NCBI GenBank assembly: GCA_021129445.1 | Contig: JAJOLG010000039.1 | Coordinates: 1-14,022, forward strand | Direction: 5' to 3' | Source of the DNA: Candidatus Altimarinota bacterium | GTDB lineage: Bacteria; Patescibacteriota; Gracilibacteria; GCA-2401425; JAJOLG01 | DNA length: 14,022 nucleotides | Shown here: piece by piece, positions 1 through 9,142 of the stretch | Layout: each line of letters opens with the position of its first letter | How positions within the stretch are numbered: the stretch's first letter is position 1 | Made by a program: the position numbers and the translations under genes | The notes under the pieces: generated by a model | What the model was told of the DNA's origin: nothing | The model's database searches: none | The model's input: only the letters and a program-made list of their open reading frames with translations

Positions 1-1
1 A

Positions 2-259
2 AAAATGTTGAAAGATGAGGTTGAAAATGCATTTTTTATTTCAAAAGAGGATTTCGAGCAAAAAATAAAAAAGTGATGAATTAGGGCTTGAGCAGATGTT
101 TTTTATAAGTTTTATAAAGATATTCTTGATATTGAAAATGCAGAATATTGGTGAGATGAGCAAATTAAAAATATTTTATTGAAAAATAGGTATTCGCAAA
201 AAAATATTGTGATAGCTTGACCAGGTTCAAGATATAATTTGAAAAAGGAATGAAAATAG
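2..259 (+). CDS. 3' end of unidentified protein (partial), upstream of IPK
   Basis: This is an open frame from the window edge to TAG at 257-259, read with TGA as glycine; four or more TGA codons lie in it, including a GG pair. About 85 C-terminal residues are visible. An ATG at 5-7 is in frame, but the true start is probably outside the window. The visible end contains GGIRAGADVFYKFY and closes with IVIAGPGSRYNLKK. I could not assign it to a family. The stop overlaps the next start by 10 nt (ATG at 250), so it is probably co-transcribed and translationally coupled with the isopentenyl phosphate kinase. An isoprenoid-related role is therefore possible, but that is only inference from position. 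Confidence 0.6.
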
Positions 260-996
260 AGAAAAATATTTTAATAAAAATTTGAGGATCGCTTCTTGCT
301 CCAAAGGATTCGCAAAAAAAAGATTTTCAAGTTGTTAAATTTTTATCCGAAATTATAAAAAAATTTCCGGATAAAATTTTTTTTATTGTTAATTGAACTT
401 GAAATGTTTGACACGGTTTTGTGAAAAAAAATGAATTAAATGAAAAAAATATTTTGATTTTACAGCAAAAATTGCAAAATTTTTTTGCTGAAATTGATGC
501 AGAATTTTTTAAAAATTGAGTTAAAAAAAAGGATTTTCAGAGATTTGAAACTCATAAAATTTTTTTGGATGAGAAAAAATTTTTTTTGGATTGAAAAAAA
601 ATTTTTGATAAAAAAATAAATATTTTTTGATGAGATATTTTGGAAAATTGAAAAATTATTTCCTCAGACAAAATTTTTTGAGATATAATAAATTTTTTTG
701 AGAAAAAGTGAGAAAAATTTTCTTGATTTTTTACAGGGGATACTGATTGAGTTTATGATGAAAATTGAAAAACTATTGAAAAAATTTTTTTGGAAGATTT
801 TGAAAAAATAGATTTTTTTGAGAAAAAATGAGATCAGACTGGTGGTATGAAAAACAAGTTTTTGGAATTATTTTGAAAGAGTTTTGATGAAATTATTATT
901 TTTAATTGAGAGAAATTTTCAAATTGGGAGAAAATTTTTTTTGATATCTGATGAAATTTTGATTTTTTTACAAAAGTTTTGGCAAAAAAGTGATAA
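250..996 (+). CDS. Isopentenyl phosphate kinase (amino acid kinase family)
   Basis: The 248-residue product fits the amino acid kinase fold. Visible motifs are the N-terminal phosphate loop IKIGGS (9-14), GTGNVGHG (49-56) with a histidine at 55, FGGDI (126-130), SSDKI (138-142), GDTDGVYD (163-170) and DQTGGM (195-200). The GxGxxGH histidine and the D-x-TGGM loop are hallmarks of isopentenyl phosphate kinases, which phosphorylate isopentenyl phosphate with ATP to give IPP. Aspartate and glutamate kinases and UMP kinase lack this histidine arrangement. Length is normal for the family (about 245-265). Most conserved glycines are TGA codons. The protein is unusually rich in Phe and Lys, reflecting extreme AT bias. 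The start overlaps the upstream stop; an AGGA touches the ATG and is too close to be a normal ribosome binding site. Substrate is inferred from motifs alone; another small amino acid kinase is the alternative. Confidence 0.82.
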
Positions 997-1030
997 AAAA
1001 AAATATTTTATAAAAAAAACAATTACTTTT

Positions 1031-1060
1031 TTATGAAAAAAGAATTTTTTTGAGTATAAT
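1031..1060 (+). promoter_or_regulatory. Candidate promoter for the pilin-like gene
   Basis: A perfect TATAAT lies at 1055-1060, preceded by TGAG, which is nearly an extended -10. The best -35 is a poor TTATGA at 1031-1036 with an 18-nt spacer. It sits 51 nt before the ATG at 1112, in the gap after the kinase stop. In such AT-rich DNA a chance TATAAT is likely, so support is modest. Confidence 0.4.
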
Positions 1061-1111
1061 TACTTGAATTTTAAAAAAATTCAGTCAAAATTAAAAAAAT
1101 TAAAAAATATT

Positions 1112-1447
1112 ATGAAAAATTTAACTTGAAAAATTACTGCATGATTATCAATTTTTGCAGTTCAAACAATGACTTTTGCAAAATGGTGAGTTGATCAAAC
1201 AATTGTTGCTGAATGATCATCATCTGCTTGATTTAAAACATGAGTAATGACAGTTGTAAATTATTTTTTATGATTTTTATGACTTGTTGCAATGTTAATG
1301 ATTATTAAAGAGTGACTTACTATGGTTACTTGATGAGACGAAGCTAAAGAATGAGCTAAAAATAATATTATTGCACTTATAATTTGATTAGTTATTATTA
1401 TTCTTGCTTACTCAATCGTAAGATTAGTTACAGATATTCAAGTTTAA
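1112..1447 (+). CDS. Small T4SS-pilin/VirB2-like membrane protein
   Basis: The product has 111 residues. It starts with a signal-like segment (GLSIFAVQTMTFA, residues 11-23, possible cleavage after Ala23). A Ser/Gly-rich stretch follows, then a first membrane helix (about 47-65), a short polar loop with GGDEAKEGAKNN (74-85), and a second helix (about 86-103). Signal peptide plus two hydrophobic helices with a glycine/charged loop is the architecture of VirB2/TrbC-type pilins and of the T4SS_pilin family common in candidate-phyla bacteria. In those families the mature peptide sits in the cytoplasmic membrane, possibly as a pilus or secretion subunit. No other secretion genes lie nearby, so a role in conjugation cannot be claimed. 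It is monocistronic, with its own terminator at 1466. The leader before the ATG has no Shine-Dalgarno motif. A generic small two-helix membrane protein is the alternative. Confidence 0.7.
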
Positions 1448-1465
1448 TTAAAATATGAAAGATTT

Positions 1466-1496
1466 AATCCTGATTTTTTAATCAGGATTTTTTTTA
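1466..1496 (+). terminator. Rho-independent terminator of the pilin-like gene
   Basis: A perfect 10-bp inverted repeat has arms AATCCTGATT (1466-1475) and AATCAGGATT (1480-1489) around a TTTT loop, followed by a T run. It lies 18 nt after the pilin-like stop. Confidence 0.9.
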
Positions 1497-1553
1497 GTTT
1501 ATTTGCATTTTTTTAAAAAAAAAATATTTTTTGAAAAAAATAATTTTTATTAT

Positions 1554-2813
1554 ATGGTAAAGGATTTTATTAAAACATGAAAAGAAATTTTCAATAAAAC
1601 TAAAAAAAATATTGAAGATTTAAAAAAAGATAAAAATACAGAAGTTTTTTCTGTTCCTGAAATTCCAGAATTTTCACAAAAATGCAATGAACAAGTTGTT
1701 CATTTATCAGCATCTTCTGTCGCAAAGTCAACTTTGGCAATTTTATGAATTTGAATTTTATGTTATTTTATTTACTCTGTTTCTCATCTTTTAATTTTAT
1801 TTTTTATTTCATTATTTTTTGCGGCAACTTTGGATCCAGCGGTGGATTTTTTTGAAAAATATAAAATTCCGAGACCAGTTTCTGTTTTATTTTTATTTTT
1901 ATTAATAGTTTTATTTTTAATTTTCTTTATTTGATCAATAGTGCCAGTGGTGGCTGATCAGATTTCAGGAATTATTTCATCAATTTGAGCAAGTATTTTG
2001 ACATTTTTTACTGATTTACAAAATTGAAAAGTTGTAATTCCATATATTTGAGAAGCTTTAAATCAAAGTATTGTAAACACAATTCAATCAGTTGATTTTG
2101 ATGTTTTGATAAAATCGATTTTAGAAAATTTTACTTGATATTTAAAAGAAATTCAGTCAATCGCACAATGATGACTTGTGGCAGCTGGACAGGTTATGAA
2201 CACCTGAGCTACTGTAGTTTGAGCGATTTGATCATTTTTATTTGATTTGATTTTAGTTTTGTTTTTGACATTTTTTATTGTGGTTGATAGGGCAAATTTA
2301 AATAATTTTTTTAGATCTTTATTTCCACTAAAAAATGCGAAATATATCGAAGAAAAAACACGTTCTATTCAGTTAAAAATTTGATGATGGGTGAGAGGTC
2401 AATTTGCATTGATGGTTTTGATGTTTATTTTATCACTGATTTGATTATTTATAATTTGAATGTGAGAATATGCAGTGACACTTGCGATGATAATTTGAAT
2501 TTGAGGAATGTTGCCTTACATTTGACCAATCGTGTTTTTATTGATTGCCCTGCCAATTGCGTTTAATATGTGATTGTTTATTGTTGTAAAATTATTGATT
2601 TTATATTGAGTTTTGCAATTTTTAGAATGAAATATTTTAGTGCCAACCGTTATGAATAAGGCGGTTTGATTAAATCCAATTGTGATTTTAATGGCAATTA
2701 TTATTTGATTTCAATTTTTGTGAGTAATTTGAGCAATTTTGTCTGTTCCATTTGCAACTGCTGTTTCAATTTTTATCAAAGATTTTATTGATTTTCAGCA
2801 GAATAAAAAATAA
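1554..2813 (+). CDS. AI-2E/PerM-family membrane transporter
   Basis: The 419-residue polytopic protein matches the AI-2E transporter family (YdiK, PerM, TqsA relatives). There is a cytosolic head (1-58), two hydrophobic segments at about 59-93 and 109-135, a soluble amphipathic middle (135-215), a hydrophobic stretch at 218-246, and a C-terminal membrane bundle from 285. Family signatures are RGQ (281-283), the LPYIGPIV loop (320-327), NILVPTVMNKAVGLNP (360-375) and the final SVPF (397-400). Members export diverse small molecules or exchange ions; the substrate cannot be told from sequence. TGA codons occupy many helix glycines. The gene sits alone between two terminators. A weak TTTGCA/TATTTT pair at 1502-1530 could be its promoter. 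The start is the first ATG before the charged head; no ribosome binding site is evident. Confidence 0.92.
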
Positions 2814-2823
2814 TTTTACAAAT

Positions 2824-2853
2824 AAAAAAAGCTTGTTTTTACAAGCTTTTTTT
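2824..2853. terminator. Bidirectional terminator between converging genes
   Basis: A hairpin with arms A7-GCTTGT (2824-2836) and ACAAGC-T7 (2841-2853) surrounds a TTTT loop. It has a U tract in either direction. It lies between the permease stop (2813) and the aminotransferase stop (2856) and can serve both. Confidence 0.9.
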
Positions 2854-2855
2854 AT

Positions 2856-4136
2856 TTAAAATTTTTTAATAAAATTTTTTATAGTATTTAAAATTTTTTC
2901 ATATTTTTCTAAATTTTCTTCTAAAAGTGTTATTCTGAAACCTTCAAAATGAGAATTAAATCAACTTAACGGAACACTACAAATTCAGGTTTTTGCAAGC
3001 ATATAATAACAAAATTTTTTATCAAATCTTCAATCAGAATTTTTTATTGTTTCATCAATAAAATTTTGTAATTCTTTATTTTCAAGAGAAATTTTTTCAT
3101 TTCAAGAAAATTTCTCCATATTAAAAGTTATCGATAAATAAAATGCTCATTTTGGTTTTACAATTTCAATTTTTTCACAATCTGAAAAAATTTTTTCTGC
3201 TAAATCTGCTCTTTGTTTGTATTTTTCAATCCTAATTTTTCTGTATTTTTCAAATTCTGGTGATAAATAAAGTTTAGGTAAAACTTTTTGCGGTAAAGTT
3301 GTTGAGCAAACTTCAAGCATTTTTGAATTTAAAACTGAGTCGATGTAATCTGAAAAATTTTTATCTTTTTCTTTATTATAAACCTCTATCCATCAACACC
3401 TCGATCACGGCCAGGGCAAATCTTTTGACATTCATTTCATCGAAATTCATGGTACATCTAAAATTATTTCTGATAATAAAGTTTTGTTTTTGTCATCAAA
3501 AATCAATTTTTCATAAATTTCATCAAAAATCACATAAAGCTCATATTTTTTTGCGATTTTAATTATTTTTTCCAAAACATCTTTTTTAAAAACTGCACCG
3601 GTCGGATTATCTGGGTTTACCACTAAAATTCACACAATATTTGGATTGAATTTTACTTTATTTTCTAATTCTTTCAAATCTGGATTCCATTTGTTTTTTG
3701 GATCTAATTTGTAAGTTATGTGTTTGCTTCAAGCATGGGCAGCTTCGGCAGAGGAGTGGGTTGAATATGCAGGGTTTGGTCAAATAATTCTTGCGTCAAA
3801 TGCTAAATTTTTATAAATTTTTGAAATTGCATCTCAAAGTCAGTTGAAAAAAATAATATTTTCTGGATTTAATTTTGGATTATTCTTTGCAAGAAATTTT
3901 CTTGTTTCTTCAAGTCATTTTGTTGGACAATATCAATAAATTACATCATTCTCACATGATTTTTGTACAATTTTTTTCATCCATTCTGGGATTTTTTCTC
4001 ATTTTGCAACAGGGTCTCAAATATTTTCCCAAATTATTTTTTGTCAAAAATTTTCAACAATTTTTGCAATTTCAACAATTTTTCTAATTTCATAACTTAA
4101 TTCTTTTGATCAGTGGTGTAAAATATTTTTTCTCAT
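2856..4136 (-). CDS. Class I PLP-dependent aminotransferase
   Basis: The complete 426-residue fold-type I aminotransferase transfers an amino group between an amino acid and a 2-oxo acid through PLP. Visible residues are NPDNPTG (174-180), the pyridine-binding Asp205 in FDEIY, the Schiff-base Lys238 in SKDLPWPGSR, Arg246, and the carboxylate-binding Arg401 near the end (HFEGFRIT). The C-terminal pattern LAKTGIC..P.SGF..HFEGFRIT resembles AlaT-type alanine/aspartate enzymes; exact substrates are uncertain. Start ATG at 4134-4136 is followed directly by the substrate-arm segment. It is transcribed alone, diverging from the SDR gene across a 57-nt gap and converging on the permease gene at a shared terminator. 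Confidence 0.93.
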
Positions 4137-4193
4137 TTTATTTTTTATTTTTTGAAATTTAAAAAATTTTTTTCAGAATGTAAAAAAAAATTT

Positions 4194-4880
4194 ATGGAAA
4201 AAATTTTAATCACCTGAACATCATCGTGAATTTGAAAATTTTTGGCGGAAAAATTTTCTGCAAAATACAAGATTTTCTGAATTTCAAGAAGAAAAATTTC
4301 TGAATGTTGAGAAAAATTTTTTGGTGTTGAGAAAAATTTTTTTGAAATAAAATGAGATTTGAAAAAAAATTCTGAGATTGAGAAAAAAATTTTAAAATTA
4401 AAAAAAAATTTTTCCGATGGTCAGGAAGATTTTTATTTTGATAAAATTATTTTAAATGCATGAATTTGATATTTTGAGAATTTTGAAACAATGCAAAACG
4501 AAGAAATTTTCGAAATTTTACAAGTAAATTTATTGGCAAATATTTTTTTGGTAAAATTTTTTTTGGATGAAAAATTGATAAAAAAATGATGAAAAATTAT
4601 TTTTATTGGTTCAAAAGCATCGAAAAAATTTTGAAAAAATTGAGCTGTTTACATTGCTTCAAAGTTTTGATTAAGAGGTTTTGCAGGTTGATTGCAAAAA
4701 GATTTATGAAGAAAAATATGAATTCATTTAATAAATACAAAAGTTGTAAAAACAAATTTTCACAAAAACTCAAAAACTGAGATTCAGTGAAAATTTGCTG
4801 AAACTCAGATTGAGAAAATTTTTGGAGCTTGTGAGGAAATTTTTGATGAAAAAGAGGTGGGGTTTGAAGTGGATTTATAA
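4194..4880 (+). CDS. Short-chain dehydrogenase/reductase (SDR)
   Basis: The 228-residue classical SDR carries the nucleotide-binding TGTSSGIG (7-14), the NAG motif (88-90), Asn112, catalytic Ser140, and Tyr153/Lys157 in the YxxxK motif (YIASK), so the full catalytic set is present. It probably oxidises or reduces a carbonyl/alcohol with NAD(P)H. Arg31-Arg32 after the second strand hint at NADP(H) preference, which is inference. The substrate is unknown. Length is at the short end for the family. Glycines of the Rossmann loop are mostly TGA. The gene is single, diverging from the aminotransferase, and its stop lies 4 nt from the converging small gene at 4885. A possible TTGAAA -35 lies at 4152, with no convincing -10. 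Confidence 0.9.
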
Positions 4881-4884
4881 AAAA

Positions 4885-5109
4885 TTATTGTACATGTGGA
4901 AATGTTTTAACAGGAATTATGTAATCAATTGCATCAGTTTGTACTGTTAATAATTCAGACAATCTTTCTTTTAATCTATCAGAAGTTTCATTTTGATATG
5001 CATGAATAATTGTTTGTTTTGTGTTTTTTTCTGATTTTAATTTGTAGTCAACAATTATAGTTGCCTTTTCATGTTTATTGTTATATGTAAAAGATTTTTG
5101 TGTATTCAT
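4885..5109 (-). CDS. Small hypothetical protein
   Basis: The product has 74 residues, is hydrophilic and of mixed charge, and has no signal peptide or membrane segment. It contains no glycine and therefore no TGA codon, so it reads the same in any code. The middle (DRLKERLSELLTVQTD) looks helical. The N-terminal half (KATIIVDYKLKSE) could form strands, suggesting an alpha/beta mini-domain. I do not recognise the family. It is the last gene of the long minus-strand run, 64 nt after the Bax-inhibitor-like gene, and could be its own unit. No clear terminator follows, since the SDR gene ends 4 nt away. Confidence 0.6.
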   Translation of the reverse strand: MNTQKSFTYNNKHEKATIIVDYKLKSEKNTKQTIIHAYQNETSDRLKERLSELLTVQTDAIDYIIPVKTFPHVQ

Positions 5110-5173
5110 TGAATAAAATTATTTAATAATAAAAATTTAAAATAAGTTTTTATTTAGTTTTATCAAGAATAAA

Positions 5174-5836
5174 TTAATTATTATTATTATTCAACTGAGT
5201 TAAAAGTGATAAAATTGATTGAAACAAGTTAAAAATTGATAAATAAAGTCAGATCGCAGCTGCAACAGCCATATTTTCTGGGTAATATTTTAATGTATTG
5301 ATGTCATAAGCGATAAAAATTGAGAACAAAACAACTCAAACTCATGAAATCATCATTGAAACCATTGAAGATGGCCAAATCATATTAAGAATTCATACAA
5401 TAATTAGTCAGATTACTGCCATCATTAAAAATCATCACATTCAAGACATATCTTTTTTTGTTGTTGCTCAATAAATTCATGCAGCGAAAGATAAACAGGA
5501 AGTTGCAATAAATGCTTTCATTATAAGCATTGGATTGATTGCGATTGCCATTCAAATAAGTGGTGCAATTGCAACTCATAAAAGTCATGCTAAAAGTGAA
5601 AAAATCACTAAATTAAGCGGTTCTTTTGTCATCCAAAATTTTCATGAAAAAATAATTCAAATCAATAAAATTAGAGAAATTATTGGATTTCATAAAAATG
5701 GCATTGATGACAAAATTTGTGGTGCAAAAAATACTGCAAGAGCAGAAACTCACATTGCGTATCAAATTAATCAGAAAACTTTTAGTATGAAAGGTGATGA
5801 AAGCTCTCTTTGGTAGACTTGTGTTGTGTTTATCAT
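5174..5836 (-). CDS. Bax inhibitor-1 / YccA family membrane protein
   Basis: The 220-residue, strongly hydrophobic protein has about seven predicted membrane helices and matches the BI-1/LFG/YccA family. Signatures are YGATTKKDMSGMGGFL (122-137), the AYD pair with Asp178, and the last helix LYLSIFNLFQSILSLL (197-212). In this family the conserved Asp residues form a pH-sensing latch for Ca2+ leak; in bacteria the role is poorly defined and linked to FtsH proteolysis. It ends in five Asn codons (ATT repeats on the plus strand), an odd tail. It lies 102 nt downstream of murG, so it may have its own promoter; two TATAAA boxes precede it without a well-spaced -35. Confidence 0.9.
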
Positions 5837-5938
5837 AATTTTTTAGTTAATTTATATTTTTCAAAATTTATATTGATTAAATTTTTTGTAAAATCAAGTT
5901 AATAAACTTTACTTTTATTTTTTGAAATATTCAAATAC

Positions 5939-6973
5939 TTAAAAAACATGTTTAATCTCATTTGCAATTTTCTCCGCAGGATTCTCAAAATTTTTTTCTT
6001 TCAAATTTTTCTTAATTTCAGAAAAATCCGAATTCAAAATTTCCAAAAATTTTTCTCATCAAACACATTTTTTTGCCAATTTTTCACTCTCTATTTTTTC
6101 CGAATTTTTCAATTGATGCTCGCCAGCACTTCAAATCAATGGAATCAAAATCGCGGGTTTTTGAAAAAATAAAATTTCTGCAATTGAGCCAGCTCCTGCC
6201 CTTGAAATAAGTAAATCTGCAATTTGTAAAAAATAAAAATATTCATCTCAACTCAAAAATTCAAATTGCAAATAATTTTTATTTTTAATTTTAGTTTTTT
6301 TTCATTTTCAAGTTAAGTGAATTACGAAAAAATTTTTTTCAATTTCTGAAAAATTTTTTTCAATCAAATTATTGATTTCCAAAGAACCTTGTGAGCCTCA
6401 TGAAATCAATAAAATTTTTTTATTTTCTAAAAAATTTTTTTCAATATTTGGAAAATTTTTTTTCACAAGTGGGAAAATTTTTTCTTGAATAAATTTTTTT
6501 TTCTCGCTTTCAGAAAATTTTTTTCAATAAAAATTTATCGGGTTTCAGATTTTCTCTCAATAAAAAATTTTTTTTGCAAATTTTGCGATTATTTTGTTCG
6601 AAAATCACATAACAGCATCGGATTCGTGTAAAATTATCTTTTTTCACAAAATTTTTCCAGCAATTGCAACCGGGAGTGAAACAAAACCTCATTTGCAAAA
6701 AACCGCATCAGGATTGAATTTTTTTATGATTTTTAAACTTTGAAAAATTCAAAAAATGAATTTAAAAAAATCTGTAAAATTTTCTCACGAAAAATACCTT
6801 CTGAGTTTTCAAGAAGATATTTTTTTGTATTTAAAATTTGTTTTTTTTAAAATTTCTTCGTCTAAATTGTTTTTTGAAATCAGAAATAATTTTTCTCATT
6901 CTAAAAAATTTGCGATTGCCAAAGATGGGAAAATGTGTCATCAAGTTCATCAGCCTGCGAAAATTGTTCTCAT
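5939..6973 (-). CDS. murG: UDP-GlcNAc : undecaprenyl-PP-MurNAc-pentapeptide GlcNAc transferase
   Basis: The 344-residue GT28 enzyme adds GlcNAc to lipid I to make lipid II on the inner face of the membrane. Visible motifs are GGGTGGHIFP (7-16), the acceptor-side loop CKGGFVSLP (93-101), HESD (116-119) followed by GFSNK, GGSQGS (192-197), SRAGAGSIAE (257-266), and the UDP-GlcNAc site KPAILIP with GEHQ (284-287). Length is close to normal (about 350-365). The first loop alone uses four TGA codons for invariant glycines, the best single proof of recoding in this window. The ATG lies 2 nt after the TPR gene's stop (TAACAATG), so translation is probably coupled. It is very rich in Lys and Phe. No other mur or fts genes are in view, so it stands apart from a classic dcw cluster. 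Confidence 0.95.
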
Positions 6974-6975
6974 TG

Positions 6976-8520
6976 TTATTTTATTAATTTATTATAAAAC
7001 CTAATCGCTTTTTTTCAAATTTTTCAATTCGGATTTTTTTTATAAGCTATTTCAAATTGTTTTAGTGCGATTGCAGTATTTCATTCTTTCATCGAAATTT
7101 CTCAGGCATAAAGATAATTTCTTGCAAGATTTGGATCAAGTTCAAACGCTTTTTTTAAAGCATTTTTTGCATTTTCAATATCTCAATTTAAAAAGTATCA
7201 ATATCAAACAATTGAATTTGCAAGAGCGCTTTCAGAGTGTCTTCTTTGAGCCCATTGTGCTATTTTTAAGGCAAGTTTAAAGTCTTTTTGGTTTTCAACT
7301 GAAATTTCAAAAGGTAATAAAAAATACTCAATTTTTTCAGAATTTTCACCAAGCATTTTTTTGTAAAAATCAATTGCATCTCAATATTTTTTTTCTTTAA
7401 AAGAAATTTCTGCAAGTTTTTGATAAATTTGAGATTTTGGTTCAAATCAATTTTTTAAAGCAATTAAAAAATTATGTTTTGCTTTTACTAAATCTCATAA
7501 ATCCTGATAAGCAAAGGCTTTGTAAAATTGAATATCCGGTTTTGTTGGGTCGATATTTTCTGCTCAAATTAAAATATTCAATCATTTTTTTGGCTCTCAT
7601 TCTCTAATTTTATTGTAAGCAAAAATAATTCTCGCGTCTCTGTAATCCTCTCTAATCTTTAAAACTTCCCATAAAATTTTGTTTGAAATTTCAAATTCAA
7701 ATGAGTTAGTCAAAGCTTTTGCGATCAAGGTGTAAAGATGGATTTTTGGCGAATCCCTGTAAGTTTTGTATTCTTCAAGTGCATTATTTATAGCCAAAAC
7801 CTTCAAAATGTAATTTGTATCTCATGATTTTTCAACAAGATTTTTTACATTATCAAATTTTTTCTCCAAAGTTTCTACATCTTCATTTGGGTTCAGATTA
7901 AAAATAAAATCAAAATAATAATATTTATAATTTTTATTTTTAATTCTATTCAAGATTAGCTGTGCTTTTTCCAAATCTTTTTGGTTCATTTTATTCCTGA
8001 TTAGCTCAAAAAGAAATTTTTCATCAGGAAAAATTGCCACCAAATTTAAAATATTTTTTTCAGCTTTTTTGTAATCTCAAATTAAATTTTGATTTTTGTA
8101 AAGTTTTTCAAGAATTCTCTTTTTTGCATTTAAAAAATCATTCAAAATTTTTCATAATTTTTGCAAATTTTTCACATTTTTATTTGCATAATTTTCTCAT
8201 TTTTCAATTTCCAGAATGCTTTTATTGTATTCATTTATCGCAAGTTCAATAAAATTTTGTGAGGCATAAAAATCTCATCTTTCCTCAAAAATTTTATATT
8301 TTTCTAAAAAATCTTTATCAAGAGATTTTTCAGCAATTTTAATTTTTTTTCACTCTTCCAAAATTTTTTTCTCATCAGAAATATTTTTTTTCTCAGTAGA
8401 AAAATTTTTTGTTAATTCATAAAAATTTTTTTCCAATTGTGAAAAAAAATTTGGGTTAAATTTTGTAAAAAGTGAAAAAATTATTGCCAATAATAGAAAG
8501 TAAAAAATTTTTGTGTACAT
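6976..8520 (-). CDS. Membrane-anchored TPR-repeat protein
   Basis: The product has 514 residues. Residues 4-20 form one hydrophobic helix with a short N-terminal tail, so it is probably anchored with the bulk on one side of the membrane. A coiled/helical stretch follows, rich in Lys and Glu, and then a series of helix pairs. The clearest tetratricopeptide repeats are near the C-terminus (about 431-499), for example GYGYFLNGDIENAKNALKK and the following repeat ending in a Pro-Asn turn; earlier ones are degenerate. TPR arrays are protein-binding scaffolds and the partner is unknown. It lies 1 nt after the EF-P stop and 2 nt before murG, suggesting one coupled transcript. Because of murG, a scaffold for envelope assembly is conceivable, but that is inference. 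Confidence 0.82.
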
Positions 8521-8521
8521 T

Positions 8522-9079
8522 TTATTTTACTCTTTCTTTATATTCTCAAGTTTCAGTGTTTACAACAACCATTTCTCAACTTTCGATAAAAAGTGGTACC
8601 ATAATTTCTGCTCATGTTTCAATTTTTGCTTTTTTGTTTGCTGATGAGGCTGTGTCTCATTTTACTCAAGGTTCAGCTTCAATAATTTTGTATTCAACAT
8701 TTTGTGGAAGTTCAATGTTTATCACATTTCCGTTCCATTTTAAAATAGAAACATCCATGTCGTCTTTCAAAAATTTTGTTTGGTCTCAAATTTTTTCTCA
8801 CTCAAATTCAAATTGATCATAAGTTTCAGTGTCCATAAAAGTATAAGAATTCCCAGAATTAAACAAATACTGTGCTTTTCATCTTTCAATATCTGCTTCG
8901 TCAAGTCTTTCAGATGAAGGAAAAGTTTTTTCAATTGTTGCACCTGTTAAAAGGTTTTTCATTTTTGTAACCATTTTTGCAGCTCATCTTGAAGATGGTC
9001 TTAACATGTATTTTACTATATTATAAGGTTCTCAATTTAATAAAATTTTTGCTCAAATTCTTAATTTTCATGCTTCCAT
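8522..9079 (-). CDS. efp: Elongation factor P
   Basis: The 185-residue, full-length EF-P relieves ribosomes stalled on polyproline stretches. Three domains are present: the KOW-like domain I (1-65), domain II with YLF..GNSYTFMDTETYDQ (71-89), and domain III with GVKGDTAS (138-145), ETGAEIMVPLFI and the ending NTETGEYKERVK. Aligned without gaps to E. coli EF-P, the modified Lys34 corresponds to Arg31 here, and the loop reads SSRG instead of PGKG. An arginine tip is typical of the rhamnosylated EarP-type factors, but those normally keep the PGRG context. No EarP, EpmA or YmfI-like gene is in view. The ATG directly follows the U tract of a strong hairpin (9080-9122). The gene is followed by the TPR gene after 1 nt. 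Confidence 0.95.
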
Positions 9080-9122
9080 AAAAAAATAATTTATTTTGTA
9101 ATTGAAAATAAATTATTTTTTT
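9080..9122 (-). terminator. 18-bp perfect hairpin between cupin gene and efp
   Basis: Arms at 9080-9097 and 9105-9122 are exact inverted repeats (A7 TAATTTATTTT against AAAATAAATTA T7) around a 7-nt loop. On the minus strand it follows the cupin stop by about 20 nt and ends in T7, as an intrinsic terminator would, although the stem has no G-C pair. The T run abuts the efp ATG, so it may instead be, or also be, an mRNA leader structure or attenuator. Confidence 0.7.
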
Positions 9123-9142
9123 TAGTTGGAAAATCAAATTTT

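Noticed and set aside
5128-5154. 8-bp all-AT inverted repeat between the Bax-inhibitor-like and small genes as a terminator
   Set aside because: The stem has no G-C pair, the loop is 11 nt and no clean U tract follows; it is likely chance in AT-rich DNA.
6510-6698. Minus-strand 62-residue frame inside murG
   Set aside because: It is a shadow frame; the murG frame through this stretch gives HESDAVMGFSNK and GNPI.
8472-8816. Plus-strand 114-residue frame over the efp/TPR junction
   Set aside because: It is antisense to domains II-III of EF-P, whose conserved sequence is clear on the minus strand.
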